From Acholoe squamosa (taxonomy: Eukaryota > Annelida > Polychaeta > Phyllodocida > Polynoidae), in assembly GCA_949317995.1 (NCBI GenBank), contig OX439050.1, positions 54,747,777-54,811,776 on the forward strand: DNA of 64,000 bases, in the 5' to 3' direction. Below the pieces are notes generated by a model, which worked only from the letters and a program-made list of their open reading frames with translations, ran no database searches and was not told the DNA's origin. Below, one piece after another: positions 46,835 through 58,119 of this stretch. The first letter of the stretch is position 1, and each line of letters opens with the position of its first letter. Position numbers and translations under genes: made by a program.

Positions 46835-47109
46835 GTGATTGTTGTTTGTGGCATTTTGTGATATTTTTTTTTGTGATTTATTGGCACAATTTCATGATTA
46901 ATGGACATTTCAGTATTTTTTTTTGTGATTTATTGGCACAATGTCATGATTAATGGATATTTCAGTATTTTTTTAATTTATTGGCACAATGTCGTGATTA
47001 ATGGATATTTCAGTATTTTTTTTTGATTTATTGGCACAATGTCATGATTAATGGATATTTCAGAACTTATTTATTGATAATTATTGTGATTTATTGTCAC
47101 AATAATTAT
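45322..47109 (+). repeat. Intron-confined ~50-bp repeat with 3' splice-site-like ends
   Basis: All four introns (45,322-45,612; 45,858-45,995; 46,259-46,456; 46,835-47,109) are nearly entirely tandem copies of GTGATTTATTGGCACAATGT, then CATGATTAATGGACATTTCAG, then a T-rich tract. Each unit offers a branch-like TTAAT and an ATTTCAG. The exons contain none. Confidence 0.9.
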
Positions 47110-47245
47110 CAATTATGATTTAGAGGGGTTTCCCTGACCACATCAGACTATTTCCCAAATGGAAAATCAGAAAACACCGCGTATAAGACGCACAAGGGAT
47201 TTGTTTGCCGTAGAGGATGTGTCTTATACGCGGGAGATTACGGTA

Positions 47246-47660
47246 ACAGCTTTCCCCTAGGTCACTTGGTAAGGACCACTTACCTTGTACCCTACTACAG
47301 GAAAGTACCAACCCTAACTTGAGCCCTCATTCTGTGCTCAGAGGAACCAGCATTAGCTATTCCAGTTGACTTGGATCCAACTTTTGGCAGGACCCCACAC
47401 CAGCCAATGGGAGTAGAGGGGCACTTGGGGCCATCCACTAACTGACCAATGGTCAGTTTGAGGGGGCTAGGATTCCACCTTTTACAGGTCTAGCAGGAAT
47501 TAGACTCAGGATGAGCAGGAATTTCAACCTGCTCATAAGGTGGAAACCCACAGGGCTGGGTTCAGAATATGTGGTCTTGTCGGATTGTGAGTATCCTCCT
47601 CCTCTCCAACACACACAACAAGTCTTAGTCCTTACTGCTGTGTGTTAGTGATATAGTCAA
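47246..47660. other. Stretch between the pogo element and the Crypton
   Basis: No gene or repeat recognised. Confidence 0.4.
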
Positions 47661-47665
47661 CATCA

Positions 47666-48815
47666 TTATTGATTGGTGCTGACTTTGCTCGAAGTGGGAC
47701 AATGATTGAAATTTATGGTTACTCCTTCAGCGATTGATGCCCTGGAAAGCATATCGACTGCAGTGGCTGTCATGCTGGCCATCGGATGGGCTGGAGCTGG
47801 GGTGACAGCAGACAACGCCCTGGGAGCTGCAATAGGAGCTGGTGTCACATTCGCTGGTGTCACAGGAGCTAGTGGCAGAGCTGGCGGCATGGGAGCTGGT
47901 GGCATAGGAGCTGGTGGCATAGGAGCTGGTGGCATAGGAGCTGGTGCAGGTAACTAATATGTTTCTTTGGCTGGGAGTAGAGAGAATTCTTCAGTATGAC
48001 TTCTCTTTTGCCCGGTAGCAATCATTGCCATAGATTTCTGCTGCTTCTTTGTGGCTGTGGCATAATGTGATAGTGAGTCCACAGATTTGTGTCCTGTCAG
48101 CTGCACACATGCAGTTAATGGAATATCACTCGCCAAAAGACTTTGGCAAGTTGTTCTCCTGATACTGTGATTTGTTATCTTGCCATCCAAACCGGCAGTC
48201 GTTGCCACTGAGGGCATAATTTTGCTGAGCTCGTTAATGCCCATTGGCATTTCTTTGTACCAGACCTCATCCTGTGGCTAGGTGCTTTGCTTCGGTGTCA
48301 GGTAAAAAGGGGATCTGCTGTGAGCATTTTTTTAAAGGCCTCTTTGACCCGTACAAAAAATAAAGAAGGATTGGGCAGCGAGTGTCGGCCAAGGGGTGGG
48401 CATACAACCTGGGGCTGTAGGATCTTATGTGACCACCTGAGGCTCCTACTAGGGTTTTTGTAATCCTCTCACCTGCTCACATCTCAGTTCTAGGTAATTA
48501 CTTCCTTCATCATCTCTTCCAGGAACTACATCACCCCACTTGAGCTGCCAGGAATCATGTGAGCCGCGGAATCCAAATTCAGAGGCAATGTGGAAGTATA
48601 AAGTGTCCTGCAGGGCTTTAGCATCATGCCCACCAAAGACACCAGTAGCCTAAGCCCACAATTTCTCAATTTTGTCCTCGCTGATGGCATCACTTCTGTT
48701 TGGTTTATTACCCTTCCCTTTGGATTTTACCTCCTTCCTTCTTGATGCCATCACAGCTCGAGTGCTCTCAAATTCAGGGTCTACAAGGATACTGTATGGA
48801 TATTTTTGGTACTGC
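47666..48815 (-). pseudogene. Crypton-type tyrosine recombinase (DUF3504 family), C-terminal part
   Basis: This family performs YR-type recombination (Cryptons) and includes domesticated DUF3504 host proteins. Reading down the minus strand: YQKYPYSILVDPEFESTRAV, KGKGNKPNRSDAISEDKIEK, LYFHIASEFGFRG, DSWQLKWGDV, RITKT, RCPILLYFLYGSKRP, PFYLTPK. The C-terminal core is TNHSIRRTTCQSLLASDI with QLTGHKSVDSLSHYATAT. It shows HxxR and the GHKS...Y arrangement expected of the catalytic box. In-frame stops lie near 48,651, 48,275 and 47,954. A frame change or donor lies near 48,470. After the last stop the same frame continues as a Pro/Ala tail of PAPMP repeats (15-bp DNA repeat at 47,890-47,945). Its 5' end is cut at 48,815 by the Harbinger insertion and resumes at about 56,366. 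Confidence 0.82.
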
Positions 48816-49148
48816 AGGGGGGGCGTTACACAAACAGGTCTCGTTACATTACAACTCTTGTAGGGCGCGAAGTGCGTTACACAATATAAATAGTCACTCT
48901 GATTTTCCAACCAGAACTTCTTATAGCCCAACGACAGAACCCCCGTTACACAAACTTTTTCTCTTAGCGTAACTATCGCTCATTTCCTTATGTTAATGTT
49001 ACAACAATCTATTTTCCCAGATTAAATTTTAGGTGCCCAATCATCATAACGACCATCATTCTGACATTTTTTACCGAAAGAAGAGGGGGAGACCAGAGTA
49101 ATTTTCCTTCTCTGGGTCACTTCCTGTCTCAGCGAGGGAAAATTGAAC

Positions 49149-50928
49149 ATGGCTCCTTCTCCAAAGAGAGATTCTCTAGGTCAAAAGCAGAAAAAAATCC
49201 AAGTAAGGAGGTCTCCTTTCGCCATTTATGACGAGACTAAGTTTCAGGCCCGCTACAGGCTCACTAAACCAGTTATCAAGAGGTTGGTTGACGAATACAG
49301 CAAACACAGCGCGTTCAAAGGTACCACGAGAGGAGGGGGACTGTCCCACTTGGACAGGGTAAGTTATAAAGAGTATAAAACAAAAAGATTCCCAATTATT
49401 CATTTTAATTAAAAATAATTAAGAAATGGAAAGATTAATACTGAAATATTTGTCAATTGTTGCAAAAATTTTTCTTTGGCTAAGTCCCATACAAAATATG
49501 AGCAAATGTATTTATATTTTATTTTTTATTTTTTTCAGCTATGCCTGGTACTCAGGTACTTTGCTACGGGCTCTTTTTATAGCATGACAGGGGACACTCA
49601 GCATGTCTCCCGTACATTGCTGTGTCACTCTGTGAAGGATGTCACTGAGTTCTTCTATAAGCAGAGGAACAAGTGGCCTGAGTCTTTGGAAGAGAAGATG
49701 GAAGACTCTCTGAAAATCTATCGCCACAAACCCAAGGGCTCCGAACAGGAACAGAAGAAGAAGTACGTCTTTGGTTTCGTGGATGGCACCCATATTCCTA
49801 TAAAGACACTTGAGCAGAATGAGGCCCCTTATGTCTGTTGAAAAGGGTATCATTCTATCAACACGACCGTAAGTTTTTTTTCCACTTCATACTTTTTTGT
49901 TTGTTCTGCTTCTTCAGTTTTTATATCCTTTATATGTTATGAAATTTTACATTTTTTTAAATGAAATTTGACATAAAGAATACATGAATAAGGAATAAAC
50001 TCTTCAACAAACACATTTATTAAAAACAAAACAAGTTTGTTATTAACAGATCATCTCAGACTTCGACAAGAGGATAATATATGTGGATCCCAGGTGGCCA
50101 GGATCTGTAAACCACTCTTATGCACTGAGGTGCTCTCCTGTCAGAGATGAGATCGAGGAGGAAGCATGGGGCAAGTTTGTTCTCCTTGGAGACGGTGGGT
50201 AAGTACCTTAACTATTTTTTTTTAATTTTTTCAATGTAGTACTTTTTGCCATTTTTGCCATGAGAAACAAGTTGTTCTTTTTCAGTTTCTAGTCCGACAC
50301 CTATTATCTGTACTTCATTACTTTACATTGTCTGTTTTTTGTTCCCAGATACGGCCTGAAGCCCAACCTCTTCACTCCCTACAGGATGACTGAACCAGGA
50401 ACAAAGGAGGAGAGTTTTAACAAGTGGCACCGGAAAACCCGAGTCTATGTGGAGCAGTCGATCGGGATATTGAAGCAGAGGTGGCGGTGAGTAGCAATAT
50501 TTTTTTGTAATAATATCTAACGTTATAAAATCTTTAGTAACTTACTTCCGCTACTGTCATGTAGAAACCTCTTGGATATCATTTTCTTAAGGCCTTGTTA
50601 CTACTACTTATCTTTATGACAACAATACTTTATAACTAAAATTTTCGTCCTTTGTGAGTAATTTATTTTTTTACACAGTATCCTAGACTCCTCTGCCGGG
50701 TACATCTGCCACAGCCCTCAACGGAGCACCAAGATAATCATCTCATGTTGTTGTCTACATAATGTGGCCCTGGATCACGGCGTAAGTATTACAACACATC
50801 AATCAGACCCATGGATCCCTGTCAGAGATCCTCTGAGACAACCCCACCAAAGATCAAACAGAAGTGAAGAAACTGAGAGCGAGCGCATCCGATGGTTTCG
50901 CCAGGATTATGTCAACAAGTTCTTTTAA
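49149..50928 (+). CDS. PIF/Harbinger DDE transposase, six exons, one in-frame stop
   Basis: It should catalyse cut-and-paste transposition. Exons are 49,149-49,358, 49,539-49,868, 50,050-50,198, 50,349-50,486, 50,679-50,781, then either read-through or a short exon to TAA at 50,926-50,928. All phases agree. The ATG at 49,149 is chosen because MAPSPKRDSLGQKQKKIQVR leads directly into the conserved YRLTKPVIKRLVDEY region. Landmarks are LRYFATGSF, FGFVDGTHIPIK (first Asp), KGYHSINT, RWPGSVNHSYALR, FVLLGDGGYGLKPNLFTPYR (second Asp), VYVEQSIGILKQRWR (Glu), and CCCLHNVA. All are ordered DDE_4/PIF motifs. Total is about 355 residues, usual for the family. The only break seen is TGA at 49,839-49,841 in YVC-stop-KGYHS. 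It could be a one-base change or a sequencing error, so the copy is nearly intact. Confidence 0.9.
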
Positions 50929-51333
50929 ATTTTTCACAGCACCTTATGTCATTCATCGTTAATAACGTTCGACTTGTAAAGATGTTTCATACATCTATTC
51001 ATTTCTTTCAGTGATATTGTATGAAGATATGTTTTGTACTGACTGAACCAAGTCCATTCTCTTCAACTTGTTAAGTTCTGTCGCATTAAGTTCTGTTATA
51101 ACCAACCAGCTTACTAGTATAAAAACAAATTTTACTTCGTATGACCTTTGTGATAAACTTGAGAAAACCTACAAAGTAACAATATTAACTTTTAATTCTC
51201 TTTTTTATTCAAGGAGTAGAATGAAACCTTATTCCCCTTTAGGAGCAGAAAATGTCTCAGTATTGTTGTAAAATACCCTTCACAAAAGTATCTCCTCTCT
51301 GCCTTTTTATCCTTATCTCCTGTCTAGCAGCCC
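50929..51333. other. 3' region of the Harbinger transposase gene
   Basis: AT-rich, with no independent gene. It separates the + strand transposase from the convergent minus-strand SANT gene 1. Confidence 0.5.
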
Positions 51334-52894
51334 TTATTTCTGCTCTCTTCCTCTTTTGCTCTGCCTTTCTTCTTTCTGAGCTTCATTTGTACTCTCCCAG
51401 CTCTCTTTGTCCTGATTATGGATTTCAGCGACTTCTCCTTTCTCCTCCCCATGTTCCTTGTCATTTCTTTCCTCTTTCACCTCAAGTTGTTTTTCTTTTC
51501 TATCTTTCTCCAGCCGTTTCATCCTCCTCTCCTCTCTAGCTGCCCTTATTTCTGCTCTCTGCCTCTTGCGCTCTTTTTTTCCCTCTTAGCTTTTGATTCT
51601 TCCACACCGTCAGAAAATTCTCCTTGTGGGTGTATAATTTTTTTGTCTTTGCTAAGCTGTTGCCTTATTCTGAGGTCCTCATTGACCATTGTATCAGCTG
51701 CTTCCATGGCCTCTCTTTCTTCCTCCTCGAGCTGTCTCTCTTTAATCATTTTCTCCTGGTGGTCCTTCTTTCACTGCAACTTGGCTTTCCTTGCCTGACT
51801 GCTGTTCTTTTCAGATTTTCATCTATGTGGCACCCATGTCTTTTTCATTTTTATTTTGCAGTAATCTGGCCTGTCCTCTCTCTCCTCCTTCCACAGCAGC
51901 TTTTTGTTCTCTTCAGAGGGTGTAGGTCTCACCTTAGCACTTATCTGCATAGGCTCCACTCCTGCTATACCTGAGTCAGTGATAAACCAGAAAATTTTTT
52001 TTAATTTTTGTCTTAATAGTATGAAAGACTTGTGTCAGAATTTTTAATTAGATAGCCATACTTCACCTTGGTTTCATGTGATGTTACTTTGACTAAATTA
52101 GACAGTAGAAGCCGTCATTTTTGTGAAGGAGATTGATTATGGTTATAACTAGGTGCAATGTTATCTACCTGTAACAGCATCCTCTTTAAGAAAATCCAGT
52201 GCCTTTTGTTGACGGTTTGAGAGATTGAGCTTCTTACTTATGAGGCCCCGACCGGTCTTCCCAACCTCATGCCTTAACCTGTTGTACTGTAAATCAAGAC
52301 ACCAGGGTGAATTTTCTTTTTCATTCTTTTAAAAAGTTTTAAATATTGAAATATCTCAAAGGTTCATAAAGTTGGGTTATAAATTGTATGTTGTTATAAA
52401 GATTAGCTTTTTAAGTGACATATTAAGAAAATAAATTCTACTTTAAAAATTTAAGAACTGAATAGAATTATCTTTATGACCATTTCATTGTATAAAGCTC
52501 AAAATACCATTAGATTACAATTAAAGTACTTACTTTAGCCTTGACTGACTGAGTGTAACCTACCCAGCACATTGCTTAACTGTATGGTTGGTTCTTCCGA
52601 CGTCGTTAACATAGGATGCAACGTCTCGCCACCCCTGTCTCTTCACCTCTTTACCACCCCCTGGTCCATCAAAATGGTACTTTAGGGCGTCTCAATTTAC
52701 ATTGATAGCATCAAGAAGGGCATCAAGTTCTGTATCAGACCATCTCCCCTCTTTGGCAGGTATATCTTCTCGGAGGGCCACATCCTCTGACTCACTGAGG
52801 GTACATGAATAGAACTCACCTTTTCCCCAATTTTAGGCATTTGGATTGATTTTTCTTTGAATGCGCTAACCCTCACCACCTCTGGTTGTGGCAT
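51334..52894 (-). pseudogene. Harbinger accessory gene 1: SANT/Myb-like DNA-binding protein (decayed)
   Basis: PIF/Harbinger elements normally carry a SANT/Myb protein that brings the transposase to the ends and the nucleus. Here the minus strand starts MPQPEVVRVSAFKEKSIQMP (52,894). An exon with RWSDTELDALLDAI follows (trihelix-like first helix, about 52,750), then GWRDVASYVNDVGRTNHTVK (later helices, about 52,630). A further exon reads VGKTGRGLISKKLNLSNRQQ and ALDFLKEDAVT (about 52,175-52,270). The 3' part is highly charged and helical (RQLEEEEREAMEAADTM, about 51,700). Stops interrupt it: TGA near 52,697, and a frame change near 52,570. More fall in the charged region (51,546, 51,522). Confidence 0.65.
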
Positions 52895-53409
52895 CACAAA
52901 CTTCACAGCGACACATAGGCCCCCTGGCGGATCATATCAGAATAATAACGACTCGATAGACAAGATCCTGAGGGGACAGCAAAGAGGAGAAATAGACTGT
53001 TTTAAGTGGGCTAGGGAAGACCGGGTAATAACAGTACTTTTACAAAACATCGTCGGACACCAAGGTACTTTGACTCACCTTTAAAAAAAATTAGGAAAAT
53101 TTCCTCTAGTTCATCTATCAATGTGCCTGTGTAAATTACTGATTCATCCATGTACATATCGCATAATAACTATTTATTTGTATATATTACCATTTAATTA
53201 ACATGTATCTATTCTGGCAACCTGCAGGTAGTTCATCAATTTGCCACCAGGTAGCTCTATGATCATATCACCATCCCATAATAAAAATCCATTGTTATCA
53301 CCATGACAACAGATAAGATCATCAAAATGATCCTAATGTTGATATAAGCTCCCTGAGTAAATCCAAAGAACCATCCTGATGAAGAACTATAAATAGTTCG
53401 GAATGTCGA

Positions 53410-56080
53410 TCACATCAACTGCCACATGCATCTACATGATTGATCAACTTGATGTAACTGTCTTATGAAATTGGTAATAAAATTCCAAACTGTATTTACC
53501 CTCGTCTGGTTTTGTGTGACATATATCGATCTCAGTTTTATTATTTCTGTTTGGTTGTTAGTTTTCCGGAACTGTGTCCACAATATCAACTCTCTGTCTG
53601 AAACAGTTCTTTCTTCCAGTGTTATTATACGCTGGACAGCATCTGTATGGCGATGAAGTAGGTCTTTCAAGTGTTTGTTGGTCTCCCTCCTGTCTAGTTC
53701 TGACGAGGTAACCAGCGATTCCAGTTTGGCTACCACAAAAGATAACTTGTCAGTACTTTGAGGGAAAGGAGTAGAGGTGGAAGGGGAAGGGGAGGAGACC
53801 TTAGGAGGCTCTTGTAAAGATGCCTTAGTAGGGTCTTCAAAAGATAGGGTCTACTTGCTGGCTAAACGTGGACTACGACGCGTCTGTACTTCGCCAGAGC
53901 TGACCTTGTCTGCTGGAATTTCATTATGAACAGTATTAACTGTAGTAAGATCTATTATATCTTCGTCTTTGCTGTCATTAACTGCACACACATTCATATC
54001 ATCTGAGGATGAAGCAGATTCTTTCTTTTCAATTTTAACATGTTTGGTGGACCTCTTAAGCTTAAGGGGTTTCTCTTTGTTTTTGTATTGCTTACTGGGA
54101 GTGGAGGATGCTGGAGCAGAAAACTTGCATGACGACTGGGTTTGACTGACAGCTGGCTTAGCTGAGGCCTTGTTTGATTTATCTGTGGAGGGTTTGACTG
54201 GTGAGGGGGGTCCTCCTTCTTTTTGTTCTGTAAACCGTGCTCTATCTTTCCATTAGGACCTATAAAAAAAATTGAATTGGTTCATATAATTATTTATAAA
54301 AAAAACATAACGATGCATAAGGGTGAGGAAACAACGATTCTTTAGTCTAGGAGGAACTACAAATCAAAGTCAAATTACTTCATGAAATATATTGGCAGAT
54401 GGAAATGAGAAAAGGTGCAAAGGAATTAAGTAACAACAGTTTTCTCACCTGCTATGTACTTTTTCCCTTTGTACTTGAGGCACATTATCTCCTCCGACAA
54501 CAAACCTGGACATTCCTTTCCATCCCGTTTGAGCTTCAGGTAAGCCTTGTTCTGATAAAAAATAAGAGGGGTACAATTAAAAAATAAAAAATAAATTAAT
54601 AAAAAGAGGCATGATGTCAAAAAGACGTGCCTTACATGCAGGAGACTACAGTAAAACACATGGGCTACAGAAAGAAATTTTTAATGTTACAAAGGTACAT
54701 GGAGGATGATTTAGTTGTCAGTGCTTGCAGAGAGGAAGATCAGGAAATATTTCATCTTAATTGAAAAGAAAACTTGGATATTTACCTTCTTAGAGGCTTT
54801 GTAGAAAAAATCATTTATGTGATGCTGGGTGGTGTGTAGTTTGCGCTCAGTCTCCCTCACGCTGTTTATAGAAGCTGAAAATAAGATGTTACTGTCTGAT
54901 GATATTCAAACAAACAAAGAGAGATCGACATAAAGTGAAATGAAATTATTAAGACAAAAAGATTCTTTGTAGTGAAAGTAGGTCACAGTGAACATAGGTT
55001 ACTACATCAAAAAGAGATCGATATAAAGTTACATGAAGTTATAAAGGTGAACTAGGTTACAGTGGACGTAGACTGTTACATGAAAGTAGAGAGGCAGAAA
55101 GAATATATGTGTAAACTTACCCATGACCGTGTCCCAGCCTTCCTTTCTACGTCCCTGGGCTCCCTTACCAGCAGACTTGATGATGTGGCGTTGCTTCAGG
55201 AGTTGATAAAAGAGGACCTGATGCTCCTCCCTTGTCCAATTGTCCTCCCTTACTCGCTCTGTTCCTCTCTGGGTAAATTTGACAGGAGTTGAGGTATTGG
55301 GTTTATTGGGAGTTAATTCTAACTTGCCTGTGAGCAAAGTGTCCCTGAAGATAGGACAGGCATCGTGTAGCAAGATATCTATGTCTTCCTGATCAAAAGT
55401 CACTTCAAGGACCTGTTCCTCTGAGCTACTTTGGCTCAGGACACTGGACACATCAGAATCTTCTTTTTCCTTTTTTTCCTTGCTTTCAGGCCCCCCCCCT
55501 AAAATTTTCAGACGGTTTGAAGATGGAAGCTCGTCTTGCAAGAGGATGTCTGTGTCTTCATTAACCTTGGCTTGTTCCTCATCGCCCAAGTCAGGGAGGT
55601 AATCCAAATCATCCTCTCGGTCATTGTCCTCTTCCTCATCCTCATCCTCAGACAGGTCATAGTCCTTGGAGTACTGAAAAATTAATAAAGAACTTAAATT
55701 GTTGGATGTATTCATCAATGACTTTTATTTATACACAATGGGGCTGGTCGATCCAGATGCGGCCTGAAGGGCGGGAGGTGACTGCAGACATAGATGTACA
55801 GCATCAAAGTTAAACCAAAGCCCACTGAACCCTTATACAAGTTTCAAGGACAACTTACATACCCCATAACCCTGATATAAAAGATGTTTTTGAGCGACTG
55901 CGGTGAACAAGAAAAACTTTTGCCCTTTTATCGCCCAAACCGCACGACTGAAATGACAAGAATTATGACTGTGCGTAAAAGACAGGCTACCTAAGTGACA
56001 TAGACAACTAACTCTAGTCCTAATACACCCTATGTCAGGTGAGATTCATCTGTCCTTACCTTTTCTGTGTAGAAAGGCAT
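53410..56080 (-). pseudogene. Harbinger accessory gene 2: acidic SANT/Myb-like nuclear protein
   Basis: I assemble exons 56,080-56,060 (MPFYTEK), 55,673-55,121, 54,874-54,786, 54,551-54,449 and 54,271-53,410, each with GT-AG borders and matching phase. Order: an acidic region (YDLSEDEDEEEDNDREDDLD), then a SANT/Myb-like helix set (DNWTREEHQVLFYQLLKQRH, GRRKEGWDTVMG). Then NSVRETERKLHTTQHHINDF, a YLKLKRDGKECPGLL segment, a Ser/Lys-rich basic region with acidic DEDIIDLTT, and a C-terminal coil (RHTDAVQRIITLEERTV). The last exon shifts frame at a C run near 54,210, and a TAG follows RLASK near 53,850. Earlier exons are clean. Two SANT-type genes in one element is unusual; this may be the functional partner, with gene 1 a relic, or the reverse. 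Confidence 0.65.
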
Positions 56081-56365
56081 GTTAGAAGAGAGTCGCTTTC
56101 GAAGCGGTGAACAAGGCGGGTCCTTTACAGCGGAAGTGACGTATTGAGCTATCTAGGTCAAATTACGCTGGTTCACTGTGCCGTGTATGCATCATTGCAG
56201 GCAACTTTCCTTGTTCCACAATGAGAGAGTCGCTGTGACAGCGATTCTCATTATATCAGGGGGTGGGGATTGTGTAACGGTGTTCAGAACGACACGTTAC
56301 TTTTATCGTACTTACAGCGACATATATCAGTATGACTGATCATTATTTGTGTAATGCCCCCCCAG

Positions 56366-56822
56366 ATGCCTGAAATGTAAAAAAAAAATACAAATTAAAC
56401 TAAATATGTTTTATAAAAGAAATTTCCCCCTGGGCCTTGTTTTGTTCGTCAATGCGCTGCTGGTACTTCTGACGATTTTCTATAGAAGAAACCAGTCCTT
56501 CTATGTCTGGACATATCACAGTATCATCAATTATGTCATCCATTTTCTTTTCAGCTTCTCTCTCGCGCTGCAGCTGTTACTTGTCAATGTCCATGGCCAA
56601 TTCTTTGTTGATGACACTGGCAACGTCATCCAAATAGAACTCTCCACTTTCTCCAGCTTCAATGTGCAGGTTCTTCATTACAGCTAAGACCTCATTATTG
56701 ACAACTTCGTCTACAACCAAGGCTACACCAGCTGCAGGGCTCAGGTACGTGCTCTTCATATTGAAATCTGATGAAAATATTGTCTGGTAGTGATAGTTTT
56801 TATCACTAGGTGGCGTTAACAT
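56366..56822 (-). pseudogene. 5' continuation of the Crypton gene and a possible upstream exon
   Basis: On the minus strand an acceptor (ttttttttttacatttcag) ends just before GCATCTG, which with the CAG duplication gives HLQ and joins YQKYPYS at 48,810. Upstream, a frame at 56,822-56,577 reads VDEVVNNEVLAVMKNLHIEA and EFYLDDVASVINKELAMDID. It then passes a TAA into REREAEKKMDDIIDDTVICP. The upstream frame has no recognised domain. It may be an N-terminal Crypton exon or unrelated. Confidence 0.5.
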
Positions 56823-58110
56823 TTGCCGCGCTTTAGTTTATGCGGTCGCCACTACGCGCTGTGGCCCTGTACACGCGCGGTAACCTAGATTTCATCCGCT
56901 TGACCGTGCGCTACTTTCATAGTACTGCCAGACGCCGCGCTGGCATGGTGGTGCTGTAGTCTGTATGCAACACCAAGGTTTGTATGCGCCATGTGTGGCA
57001 TATACAGCATTGTACGCCACGATACGCCTTCAATGCTGTAGGTATAGGGATTCTGTATGCTCACAGCTGCTAGGTATAATAAATATAATAACAAAACCCT
57101 TTAAGGCATTCACCTCGCACTTCCGCAAAAGCAGCCCCATATAGCCTACAGTACTCCAATCTGACCCATATGAATAGATAATCACATGGCGAATGGTGTG
57201 GTCACGGCAACACACTGGTGATTAACTGCAAAGTCATTTGACCACCATCTCAATATAGTTTCAAACCAAATCTAATTAAACTGACAGCCAACTGATGAAA
57301 AGCACAGTCCATTATTCTTAAGGTTGTTGTTTTTCTAGTTATATAAGAGCCTTGAGTATGTTATGTTTGTTCACCTCTCCCCCTATAAAAAGTCTATAAA
57401 ATGTCATTATCAAAGTATACCTGTGGTCACACCCTTGAGGATTGAGCAGTTGAGTCTGACATTAAGAACTAAGATGATTAACATGGAGGTCATCTGAAAG
57501 CTTTGTTTTTTACCGAAGAGGAATTATATGCTAGGTTGGATTTCCAGTAGATATTTATGGTTTTTAGGTTATTTAGGGGCATATGTATGCCAGATCACTG
57601 ATTTTCATGATGGAGTCCATGTTATTATGTCAACAGGTGATGTAATAGACAAAATCAGATGAGGCTGTTGTCCTCTCTTTGTTAAGCAAGGTTTTGTGTT
57701 TATTGTATGTGCAGCCATGCCAGAACTGGAAGTCACTGATGTCATCAAGCAGTTTCGATACAAATGAAACATCTCATGGAAAATTGGAGGGGTATCGTCG
57801 ATTCGAATTGGTTCAAGCAAGAAAATCTAGCTAAAATGTGTAGATATTGTCTATTCACCATTCGTGTAGCTCTGCACATGTGCCAACATGCCCTGCGATT
57901 TCAATAGCAATAGGGTGATTAGACAAACAGACATGAAAGGCAGTTCAAATATAAGAAAATGATAATGTTGAAAATTTGGGAAAAGTGTGGTCTGGTGTGA
58001 TCTCAACTACAAATATGGCAGTTATGACTACAGGTATTGGGGTTGTATGTCTATGGCAGATTCCTCTTACATATAAAGAAATAAAAAAGGAACTCCCTCA
58101 GCGGTGGTCT
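56823..58110. other. Intergenic stretch
   Basis: It is GC-richer with CpG at 56,820-56,950, possibly the promoter side of the Crypton-like gene. Otherwise no gene or repeat recognised. Confidence 0.4.
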
Positions 58111-58119
58111 GGATGTTGT

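Larger units (their letters stand above)
42310..47245 (+). mobile_element. pogo/Tigger-like DNA transposon (4.9 kb) with nested insertions
   Basis: The left end TACCGTAATCTCCCGCGTAG, then AAGACGC, is the inverse of the right end GCGTCTTATACGCGGGAGAT, then TACGGTA (one or two mismatches). Terminal TA on both sides fits a pogo-type TA target duplication. The left subterminal region has four GTATAAGACGC-like motifs (42,342; 42,380; 42,430; 42,468), possible transposase sites. The transposase gene is at 45,190-46,834. A second element (42,958-44,879) interrupts the 5' part. Confidence 0.88.
48818..56362 (+). mobile_element. PIF/Harbinger DNA transposon (7.5 kb) inserted in the Crypton
   Basis: The left end GGGGGGCGTTACACAAAC is the inverse of the right end GTTTGTG-like ...ATTTGTGTAATGCCCCCC (two mismatches). 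CAG flanks both sides (48,815-48,817 and 56,363-56,365). Removing the element gives GTACTGCAGATGCC, which rejoins the Crypton frame. CGTTACAC motifs recur near the left end (48,824; 48,875; 48,944) and inverted near the right end (56,272; 56,350), likely binding sites. It carries a transposase (+) and two SANT/Myb-like genes (-). Confidence 0.9.

Noticed and set aside
47706..47957. Ala/Gly-rich + strand ORF
   Set aside because: It is the reverse of the Pro/Ala tail of the minus-strand Crypton frame and a 15-bp repeat.
51252..51974. Ser/Leu/Phe-rich + strand ORFs
   Set aside because: They are antisense to the charged, helical 3' part of Harbinger accessory gene 1.
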